Origin: Phenylobacterium conjunctum
GTDB taxonomy: Bacteria > Pseudomonadota > Alphaproteobacteria > Caulobacterales > Caulobacteraceae
Assembly: GCF_042679085.1 (NCBI RefSeq)
Contig: NZ_JBHTLQ010000008.1
Location: forward strand, 52,082-116,081
Direction: 5' to 3'
DNA length: 64,000 bases
The translations under genes were made by a program, and so were the position numbers. The notes under the pieces were generated by a model. The model did not search any database. It had not been told where the DNA came from and saw only the letters and a program-made list of their open reading frames with translations. Positions 58,585 through 64,000 of the stretch are shown here, in pieces (position 1 is the stretch's first letter; each line of letters opens with the position of its first letter).

Positions 58585-59334
58585 TTACAGGGATTGGGCG
58601 GCGAGGTCGCGCCAGGCGCGGCCTTCCTTCTGGAACTGGCGGTGGGTCTTGGCGATGCGCCGGTCCATGTCCTCGATGATCGCCTTGGCCTCGGCCTTGC
58701 GGCCAGAGCGCGCCAGGAAAGCGGCGTAGCGGCCCCAGGCCTCCAGGCCCGGCAGGCGCTCGGCGGCGTCCTTGTAGGCGGCCTCGGCCTCGGCGGCCTG
58801 GCCCAGGCCGTCCAGAACCCGGGCGCGGGTCAGGGTGGCGCTCGGCGTGTGGCCGGTGCGCTCGTCGGCCTGCAGGCGTGTGATCAGGGGTTGGGCTTCG
58901 GTCGCGCGGCCCAGCTCGACCAGGGCGTTGGCCCAGCCCTGCAGCAGGGTCGGATCCTCAGCGTGGATACCTTGCGCGGCCTGGGCGTAGAGGTCGGCGG
59001 CTTCCTGGTGTTTGCCCAGGCTGGCGGCGGCGGCGGCCAGGCGGCTCTGGTTGCGGACGGTGGGGGCGTCGTCGCAGGCCTGTTTGGCCTCGCGGTACTC
59101 GCGGGTGGGGTCCAGGGCCTCGCGGGCCTGGGCCTGGAGCTTACGGGCGGTGGAGCCGCCGAAGATCTCCGGCAGGATGATGGCGGCGATGTAGACCATG
59201 CCCCCCAGCGGCTGGAACATCAGGATGATCCAAAGCCAGAAGGTGTCGCGGCCCGAACGCACCACGTGCACGCATAGGCCGATGGAGAAGCCCACCGACA
59301 ACAGGATCAGCCAGAGGGGAAAGCCCGAGAACAT
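58585..59334 (-). CDS. Membrane-anchored TPR-repeat protein
   Basis: The 249-residue protein begins with two membrane helices (PLWLILLSVGFSIGLCVHVV and TFWLWIILMFQPLGGMVYIAAIIL). The rest is tetratricopeptide-like: at least four helix pairs between residues 85 and 225 (for example LAAAAASLGKHQEAADLYAQAAQ and LTRARVLDGLGQAAEAEAAYKDAAE). The first part resembles the phospholipase D-type N-terminal membrane domain seen in many small membrane proteins. It lies 4 bases after pth on the same strand, likely co-transcribed. The function is unknown; a scaffolding role is plausible. Confidence 0.8.
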   Translation of the reverse strand: MFSGFPLWLILLSVGFSIGLCVHVVRSGRDTFWLWIILMFQPLGGMVYIAAIILPEIFGGSTARKLQAQAREALDPTREYREAKQACDDAPTVRNQSRLAAAAASLGKHQEAADLYAQAAQGIHAEDPTLLQGWANALVELGRATEAQPLITRLQADERTGHTPSATLTRARVLDGLGQAAEAEAAYKDAAERLPGLEAWGRYAAFLARSGRKAEAKAIIEDMDRRIAKTHRQFQKEGRAWRDLAAQSL

Positions 59335-59338
59335 CGTC

Positions 59339-59953
59339 CTAGTCCTCCTTGCCCTTGCGCGGGTCGGCCTTCTCGGCCGGCGCCAGCCGCATCACCTCGT
59401 TCTGATACTTCTCGTCCTCTCCGGCCACCAGCGCCGGCAAGGCGTCGGCGACGGCCCGCAGCAGGTCGGCGACCCAGGTCTGGTCGACCTTGTGGAAGTC
59501 TGAGAGCACGTGGCCCTGCACCCGGTCCTTGTGGCCGGGATGGCCGACGCCCAGCCGGGCGCGGCGGAAGTCGGGACCGATATGGGCGGTGACGGAGCGC
59601 ACCCCGTTATTGCCCGCCGCGCCGCCCCCGGTCTTCATGCGGAAGCGGCCCGGCGCCAGGTCGATCTCGTCATAGAACAGCACGAGATCGGCGGGCTTGA
59701 GCTTGTAGAACTTCAGCGCCTCGCCCACGGCGCGGCCGCTCTCATTGTAGAAGGTCTGGGGCTTGAGCAGCAGGACCTTTTCCGGGCCCTTGGTTGTCTC
59801 GATCTCGCCTTCGCGGGCGAGCGACTGGAAGCGCGAACGCTCCGGGCCAAACCGCCAACGGTCGGCGATGGCGTCGATCGCCATGAAGCCGACGTTGTGG
59901 CGGTTGCCGGCATAACGGGGGCCAGGATTGCCCTGGCCCGCCAAGATGATCAT
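59339..59953 (-). CDS. pth: Peptidyl-tRNA hydrolase
   Basis: Pth releases peptides from tRNAs that dropped off ribosomes. The 204-residue protein has the substrate-binding Asn and catalytic His in AGQGNPGPRYAGNRHNVGFMAID, the Asp in YDEIDLAPGRFRMKTGGGAAGNNGVRSV and FRRARLGVGHPGHKDRVQGHVL near the C-terminus. A Lys-rich tail extends past the family's usual end. It is downstream of rplY by 26 bases, the common rplY-pth-ychF arrangement. Confidence 0.96.
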   Translation of the reverse strand: MIILAGQGNPGPRYAGNRHNVGFMAIDAIADRWRFGPERSRFQSLAREGEIETTKGPEKVLLLKPQTFYNESGRAVGEALKFYKLKPADLVLFYDEIDLAPGRFRMKTGGGAAGNNGVRSVTAHIGPDFRRARLGVGHPGHKDRVQGHVLSDFHKVDQTWVADLLRAVADALPALVAGEDEKYQNEVMRLAPAEKADPRKGKED

Positions 59954-59979
59954 GGGATCCTCCGAGGAGGCGCCGGGTG

Positions 59980-60579
59980 TTAGCCTTCGGCGCCTTCAGC
60001 GGCTTCGGCCGAGGCCGAGGCGGCCGAACCGGCGACGGTGGCGATCACCAGGTCGGCGCCGCCGACGGCGCTGACGCCTTCAGCCAGCTTCAGGCCACCG
60101 GCGCGGATGGTCGCGCCGATTTCCAGGCCGGCCAGGTCGATCACGATCTCTTCCGGGATGTGGTCGGCCGGGCAGTTCAGCTCGAGCTCGTGCAGGACGA
60201 CGTTCAGCGTGCCGCCCTTCTTCAGGCCCGGCGAGGCTTCGTGGTTCTTGAAGTGAACCGGCACAGCGATCTTGATCTGCTGGTGCTCGTCGACCCGGTA
60301 CAGGTCGAAGTGCCACGGCTCGTCGGTCACCGGGTGCATGTCCACGGCCTTGGCGATGACCGGCTGGGTCTCTTCGCCGTACTTCAGGGTCACCAGGTGG
60401 CCCAGCAGCTTGCCCGTGTAGAGCGCCTTGCGGAACTCATTGGACTTCACGGCGATGGCCACCGGATCCTTGGCGCCGCCATACAGGACGCCCGGGACCT
60501 TGCCAGCCGCGCGGGTCGCGCGCGCGCCGCCGGTGCCAGTGCGTTCGCGGACTTCAACGTTCAGAACAATATCGGCCAT
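59980..60579 (-). CDS. rplY: 50S ribosomal protein L25/general stress protein Ctc
   Basis: L25 binds 5S rRNA in the large subunit. This 199-residue version is the long Ctc form: N-terminal L25 domain (VRERTGTGGARATRAAGKVPGVLYGGAKDPVAIAV) plus a beta-rich C-terminal domain (VLHELELNCPADHIPEEIVIDL), then an Ala/Glu-rich tail. It is upstream of pth. The leader contains a GC-rich hairpin followed by T-rich bases directly before the ATG region, which could act as an attenuator. Confidence 0.95.
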   Translation of the reverse strand: MADIVLNVEVRERTGTGGARATRAAGKVPGVLYGGAKDPVAIAVKSNEFRKALYTGKLLGHLVTLKYGEETQPVIAKAVDMHPVTDEPWHFDLYRVDEHQQIKIAVPVHFKNHEASPGLKKGGTLNVVLHELELNCPADHIPEEIVIDLAGLEIGATIRAGGLKLAEGVSAVGGADLVIATVAGSAASASAEAAEGAEG

Positions 60580-60600
60580 GGCCTCGCCTCAAAACGAAAC

Positions 60601-60626
60601 CGCCGCGCGATCAGTCCCGCGCGGCG
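60601..60626 (-). terminator. Terminator-like hairpin immediately upstream of rplY
   Basis: CGCCGCGCG (60601-60609) pairs with CGCGCGGCG (60618-60626), loop ATCAGTCC. On the minus strand it is followed by GTTTCGTTTTG and then the rplY start at 60579. With the second hairpin at 60674-60695 it makes a tandem arrangement; this one may be an rplY attenuator. Confidence 0.5.
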
Positions 60627-60673
60627 ACGGACGACCCCTAGGGGCCGAAAGGTGGGCGTAGATACACAAAACT

Positions 60674-60695
60674 CCCGCCCGTTGCAACGGGCGGG
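60674..60695 (-). terminator. Intrinsic terminator of the lipoprotein gene
   Basis: A perfect 11-bp palindrome (CCCGCCCGTTG and its complement) just after the lipoprotein stop, followed on the minus strand by AGTTTTGTG. With essentially no loop it would fold into a compact hairpin. Confidence 0.75.
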
Positions 60696-60705
60696 ATTGA
60701 GAGAC

Positions 60706-61758
60706 TTAACGCTTCTTTGATGCGGCCTTCTTGCCGCCCTTGCCGGAGGCCGCCTTTGGGGTGGTCTCGGCGCCCGCAACCCGCACCTGGGGCACGAACC
60801 GCGGCTCGTAGGGCTCGGGCAGGCCGGCGGCTTTGATCACGCAGCGGCCGGTGTCCATCATCACATGCTGGCCCAGGCAGAAGACGTCTTCGTAGTGCGG
60901 CTTGGAGACGGCCAGGCACTGGTAGAGGTTCAGCTTGGACATGTTGATGCACGAGGCGACGTTGGGCTCGGCCATCACCGCCATCACGGTGTCGAGGTTG
61001 GCGTCGCCGGCCTCGCCCAGGGCGGCCAGGGCCGCCACGGTCAGGCTGCGAGCCACCACCTGGGTGTAGGGCGGATTGGCGGCCGAGGGCGTCAGGCCCA
61101 GCGATTCGGCGCCCAGGGCGGCCTGCTGCAGGCGGGCGGTCTCGGCCACGTCGCCGACCAGGGGGGTCGCCGAAAGGGCCTTGGCCTGGGACAGACGCAG
61201 GTCGCGGTTGGCGACGTCGCTCTTGGACCATTTCTGGTGCTGGATGTCGTAGGCCGACTGCTTCACCGCCTTGCCGGCGTCGTACAGCTTCTGGCCCTCG
61301 GTCCCGAGCGCGGCGATGGCCAGGGCGGCGGCGTTGGGAGCGCCGGTCATGCCCAGGACGTAGTTCGGGTTCTGGATCAGCTGGTTGGTGATCTCGCGGC
61401 GCTGGGCGGCGTCGGCGGCGTACTTGCGCACCCCGGCCACGAACTCGGCGTCCTGCAGGGCGGCGACGGCGCCGTAGGCGATGGCCCCGCGCAGCAGCTG
61501 AGCCGGCTCATAGGCGGCCCCGATCTTCAGCGAGCGGGCGATAGAGTCGCCATCGGTGAAGTCCGGCGTGATCGCCGTCGCGTGGTTCATGTAGTAGCGG
61601 TAGGCGCTCGCCTGTTCGATCAGGCGGGGCGACAGGCTCACCGCGGGCGGCGGCGGCGGTGGTGGCGGTGGGGGCGGGCCCTTCGCGTCACAGGCGGCCA
61701 GCAGGGCCAGACACAAGGCCGCAGCCGAAGCCGCAGAAATCTTAAGGGCGGAAGTCAT
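60706..61758 (-). CDS. Lipoprotein of unknown function with poly-proline linker
   Basis: The 350-residue protein starts at ATG 61758. A lipoprotein signal with lipobox LLAAC is followed by eleven consecutive prolines, a flexible linker. The body is largely helical and Ala-rich, with conserved cysteines near the C-terminus (SCINMSKLNLYQCLAVSKP and VFCLGQHVMMDTGRCVIKAAG) that could pair. The end is basic (KGGKKAASKKR), unusual for an outer-membrane lipoprotein and possibly a peptidoglycan or LPS contact. I do not recognise the family. It is between prs and rplY and has its own promoter and terminator. Confidence 0.8.
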   Translation of the reverse strand: MTSALKISAASAAALCLALLAACDAKGPPPPPPPPPPPAVSLSPRLIEQASAYRYYMNHATAITPDFTDGDSIARSLKIGAAYEPAQLLRGAIAYGAVAALQDAEFVAGVRKYAADAAQRREITNQLIQNPNYVLGMTGAPNAAALAIAALGTEGQKLYDAGKAVKQSAYDIQHQKWSKSDVANRDLRLSQAKALSATPLVGDVAETARLQQAALGAESLGLTPSAANPPYTQVVARSLTVAALAALGEAGDANLDTVMAVMAEPNVASCINMSKLNLYQCLAVSKPHYEDVFCLGQHVMMDTGRCVIKAAGLPEPYEPRFVPQVRVAGAETTPKAASGKGGKKAASKKR

Positions 61759-61961
61759 CCCGAAGCCTTCCCCAGAAACCAAGACAGATCAAGTTAGCAC
61801 GCCGGCGCGGGCAGGAATGTGACCGCGAACGTTAACCAGTCGGTTACCAAGCTTGACCGGTGGTTGATCTGGCGTGAGGTCGGCCGGCCGCGGCCAGAGC
61901 TTTCCCCTGGAAGCGGCGCGGTAAGGCTAAAATTCAACTGAACGGGCTGGAGCCCGACCGA

Positions 61962-62897
61962 TCAGTCGAAGAGCTTGGAAACCGACTCTTCGTTGGCGAT
62001 CCGGCGGATCGCTTCGCCCAGCAGCTTGTCGCAGCTGACATAGCGCAGCTTGCCGGCGTTGGCGGCGTGCTCAGGCGGCGGGACGGAGTCGGTCATCACC
62101 AGCTCCTTCAGGATCGAAGCATTCACCCGATCCACGGCCGCGCCGGACAGAACCCCGTGCGAGACATAGGCCGAGACCTCGGTCGCGCCGTTGTCCAAGA
62201 GGGCCTGGGCCGCGTTGCACAGGGTGCCGCCGCCGTCGATGATGTCGTCGAACAGGATGCAGCGGCGGCCGGACACGTCACCGATAATGTTGGCGACCTC
62301 GGACTTGCCAGGACCGGAGCGACGCTTGTCGACAATGGCCAGGTCGGCGTTCAGGCGGCTGGCCACGGCCAGGGCCCGCACCACGCCGCCCACGTCGGGC
62401 GACACGATCAGGAGGTCGCCGGGCTTTTCGTAGTTTTCCTTGATGTCGGCGGCCAGGATCGGCGCGGACACCAGGTTGTCGGTGGGAATGTCGAAGAAGC
62501 CTTGGATCTGGCCGGAGTGCAGATCCATGGTCAGGACCCGGTCGGCGCCGGCGCGTTCCAGCAGGTTGGCCACGAGCTTGGCCGAGATCGGCGTGCGGCC
62601 GCCGGTCTTCCGATCCTGACGGGCGTAGCCGAAATAGGGCATCACCGCCGTGATCCGCTTGGCCGACGCGCGCTTCAGGGCGTCGATGCAGATCAAGAGC
62701 TCCATCAGGTTGTCGTTGGCCGGATAGCTGGTCGACTGCAGCACGAAGACGTCTTCACCGCGGACGTTCTCGTCGATGGTGACGAAGATCTCATTGTCCG
62801 CGAACCGCTTCACCGTCGCGCGGCACAGCGGCACGTCCAGGTGCGCGGCGACGGACTCCGCCAGGGCTCGGTTGGAGTTGCCAGCCAAGAGCTTCAT
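61962..62897 (-). CDS. prs: Ribose-phosphate pyrophosphokinase
   Basis: Prs makes PRPP from ribose-5-phosphate and ATP for nucleotide, histidine and tryptophan synthesis. The 311-residue protein starts at ATG 62897. The ATP-binding FADNEIFVTIDENVRGEDVFVLQST and flexible PYFGYARQDRKTGGRTPISAKLVANLL regions are intact, the PRPP loop is CILFDDIIDGGGTL, and RRSGPGKSEVANIIGDVSGR is normal. It is on the same strand as the YfiH-like gene, whose stop is 98 bases upstream. Confidence 0.97.
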   Translation of the reverse strand: MKLLAGNSNRALAESVAAHLDVPLCRATVKRFADNEIFVTIDENVRGEDVFVLQSTSYPANDNLMELLICIDALKRASAKRITAVMPYFGYARQDRKTGGRTPISAKLVANLLERAGADRVLTMDLHSGQIQGFFDIPTDNLVSAPILAADIKENYEKPGDLLIVSPDVGGVVRALAVASRLNADLAIVDKRRSGPGKSEVANIIGDVSGRRCILFDDIIDGGGTLCNAAQALLDNGATEVSAYVSHGVLSGAAVDRVNASILKELVMTDSVPPPEHAANAGKLRYVSCDKLLGEAIRRIANEESVSKLFD

Positions 62898-62995
62898 GAC
62901 GGTCCCCCGCGGGTCGCTTTGTTTGAATGCGCGCGCTTGTAGCAGCGACGACGCAGGCGGCAAGGCGGATTCTGCCGCAGGCGACGAAGAGTCCC

Positions 62996-63769
62996 TCAGA
63001 CCAGGGTTATGGCGGAGAGCAGGCGGCCGAAATCGGGCTCTCCGCGCTGGAAAGCCCGGCGGTTGGAATAGAACCGGGCCTCGTCGGCGCAGGTGTCGGC
63101 GCCGATCCAGGCGCAGGTCTCGACCCCGGTCGATTCGATCCGTGACAGGACAAAACCGGGCAGGTCGAACTGGCGCTTTTCAGCCGAGACTCCCGCCGTG
63201 AAGAATCGCTCATTGGCCGGGTCGACGGCCAGGAAGCGGTCGAGGAACTCCAGGCCCACCTCATAGGAGACCTGGGCGATGCAGGGGCCGACGACGGCGA
63301 CGATGTCCTTCGGGGTCGCGCCCTTGGTCTGCATGGCCTGGACCGTGGCCTCGGCGATGCCGGTCAGCGCGCCCTTCCAGCCAGCGTGGGCGGCCGCGAC
63401 GACTCCGGCCTTGGGGTCGGCGAACAGGATCGGAGCGCAGTCGGCGGCCAATGCGCCGCACAGCACGCCGGGGGTGGCCGTCACCACCCCGTCGGCCTGG
63501 GGTCGGGCGTCGCCCCAGGGCTGGTCGGCCACGAGGGCTTCGGCGGAATGGATCTGGTAGCAGGTCGACAGGGCCGACAGGGGCAGGTCGAAATGGGCGG
63601 CGGCCCGGCGGCGGTTCTCAACCACGGCCTCGGCCGCGTCGGACGAACCCTGGCCGACGTTCAGCCCCGCATAGATCCCCTCGGACATCCCGCCCTGGCG
63701 CGTGAAGAAGGCGTGGCGCACGCCGGGCAGGTCGAGCAGGGGTGAGGTCAGGGCGGGCAGGGCGGTCAT
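62996..63769 (-). CDS. YfiH-family (laccase domain) purine nucleoside-active protein
   Basis: The 258-residue protein belongs to the YfiH/LACC1 family, first called polyphenol oxidase and now linked to purine nucleoside cleavage and peptidoglycan editing. Metal-site residues are visible: His in YQIHSAEALV, Cys in ALAADCAPILF and His in AAAHAGWKGALTGI. VGPCIAQVSYEVG and RFYSNRR are family blocks. The ATG at 63769 overlaps the TGA of the upstream methyltransferase gene (ATGA), so they are co-translated. Confidence 0.9.
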   Translation of the reverse strand: MTALPALTSPLLDLPGVRHAFFTRQGGMSEGIYAGLNVGQGSSDAAEAVVENRRRAAAHFDLPLSALSTCYQIHSAEALVADQPWGDARPQADGVVTATPGVLCGALAADCAPILFADPKAGVVAAAHAGWKGALTGIAEATVQAMQTKGATPKDIVAVVGPCIAQVSYEVGLEFLDRFLAVDPANERFFTAGVSAEKRQFDLPGFVLSRIESTGVETCAWIGADTCADEARFYSNRRAFQRGEPDFGRLLSAITLV

Positions 63770-64000
63770 GCGGCGGTCTCGAAGGCGGGCGGGGTCAGGC
63801 CGGACTGGCACAGGCAGGCGACCTTGAACAGTTCGCCCATCTGGTCGGGAGCGATCAGGCGCAGCAGCTGGCGCTCGATCTGGTCGGCCCGCTCAGGCCG
63901 GGCGGCGGCCAGGGCCTCGGCCCGGGGCACGATCCCCAGACGCATCAGGAACTCGCCCTGGGTCAGGATCGGCGCCGCGGCGGCGCCGGCGTCGCGGGCG
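63766..64000 (-). CDS. MidA-like SAM-dependent methyltransferase, C-terminal fragment
   Basis: The frame enters from the window end and stops with TGA at 63766-63768. The last ~77 residues include a TQGEFLMRLGI motif and LLRLIAPDQMGELFKVACLCQSG, which match the C-terminus of the MidA/NDUFAF7-like protein methyltransferase family. The catalytic N-terminal part lies outside the window. Its stop overlaps the start of the YfiH-like gene, an order common in alphaproteobacteria. Confidence 0.8.
   Translation of the reverse strand, partial: ARDAGAAAAPILTQGEFLMRLGIVPRAEALAAARPERADQIERQLLRLIAPDQMGELFKVACLCQSGLTPPAFETAA

Noticed and set aside
61828..61848. CtrA-like site (GTTAACC-GGTTACC) before the lipoprotein gene
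   Set aside because: The spacing and second half differ from TTAA-N7-TTAA; too weak to list as a site.
1..64000. tRNA, rRNA, CRISPR or prophage genes
   Set aside because: No cloverleaf with tRNA landmarks, no regularly spaced repeats and no integrase, capsid or transposase genes were seen by eye.

Overview
The window reads as chromosomal DNA of a Caulobacteraceae member (Caulobacter/Phenylobacterium-like alphaproteobacterium). The signs are high GC with long antisense shadow frames, a CcrM-type GANTC methyltransferase close to mutY, GANTC sites in the ccrM leader, a petABC cytochrome bc1 operon, and era-recO and pth-rplY-prs housekeeping blocks. No rRNA, tRNA, CRISPR array, prophage or complete insertion sequence was seen. 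Protein-coding density is very high and no gap exceeds about 235 bases. The largest gaps (9819-10051, 40385-40615, 61759-61961, 55817-55989, 1581-1778) hold repeats, a riboswitch candidate or promoter DNA.

Layout. 1-5030: era (partial), recO, a SAM-riboswitch-like leader with metA, and parC. 5107-7879: two tandem secreted serine hydrolases with matching leader hairpins. 7989-11903: aspS, a 125-bp MITE-like repeat, two secreted pentapeptide-repeat proteins and a DUF6665-type protein. 11904-16289 (minus): dciA, a DsbA-like lipoprotein and a striking in-frame chimera of the SMC ATPase head with the C-terminal half of a degenerate class II ribonucleotide reductase. 16397-22916: mutY, an MFS transporter with a winged-helix regulator, a VOC protein, ccrM, DUF2332, rnhB and tag. 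22969-28394: haloacetate-dehalogenase-like hydrolase, an EF-hand membrane protein, lepB, ygfZ, a GT9 glycosyltransferase and a dihydroorotase-like protein lacking one metal-ligand His. 28475-31492: an ECF42-type sigma factor with its DGPF partner, YceI and a DODA-type dioxygenase.

31570-45270 is metabolic and accessory: LysR, feruloyl-CoA synthase-like ligase, a ThDP enzyme, a 20-cysteine five-repeat periplasmic protein, a metallo-beta-lactamase-fold hydrolase, a crotonase, two SDRs, acetyltransferases, an MFS exporter and a small protein behind a good sigma-54 promoter match. 45452-52029: GNATs, DUF1285, NUDIX CoA pyrophosphatase, CCA-adding enzyme, a class I amidotransferase, a ChbG-like deacetylase, hemF and trmL. 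52235-54966: petABC ending at a strong terminator. 55040-64000 (all minus): a retropepsin-like protein, two dienelactone hydrolases, ychF, a TPR membrane protein, pth, rplY, a lipoprotein, prs, a YfiH-type multicopper-oxidase-like protein and the C-terminus of a MidA-like methyltransferase.

The main points for a second look are the SMC/pseudo-NrdJ chimera, the 20-Cys repeat protein, the MITE-like 125-bp repeat (two copies in opposite orientation), the clustered GANTC sites ahead of ccrM, the metA riboswitch candidate with an acetyl-CoA-type Glu111 in MetA, and several palindromic intergenic repeat families.
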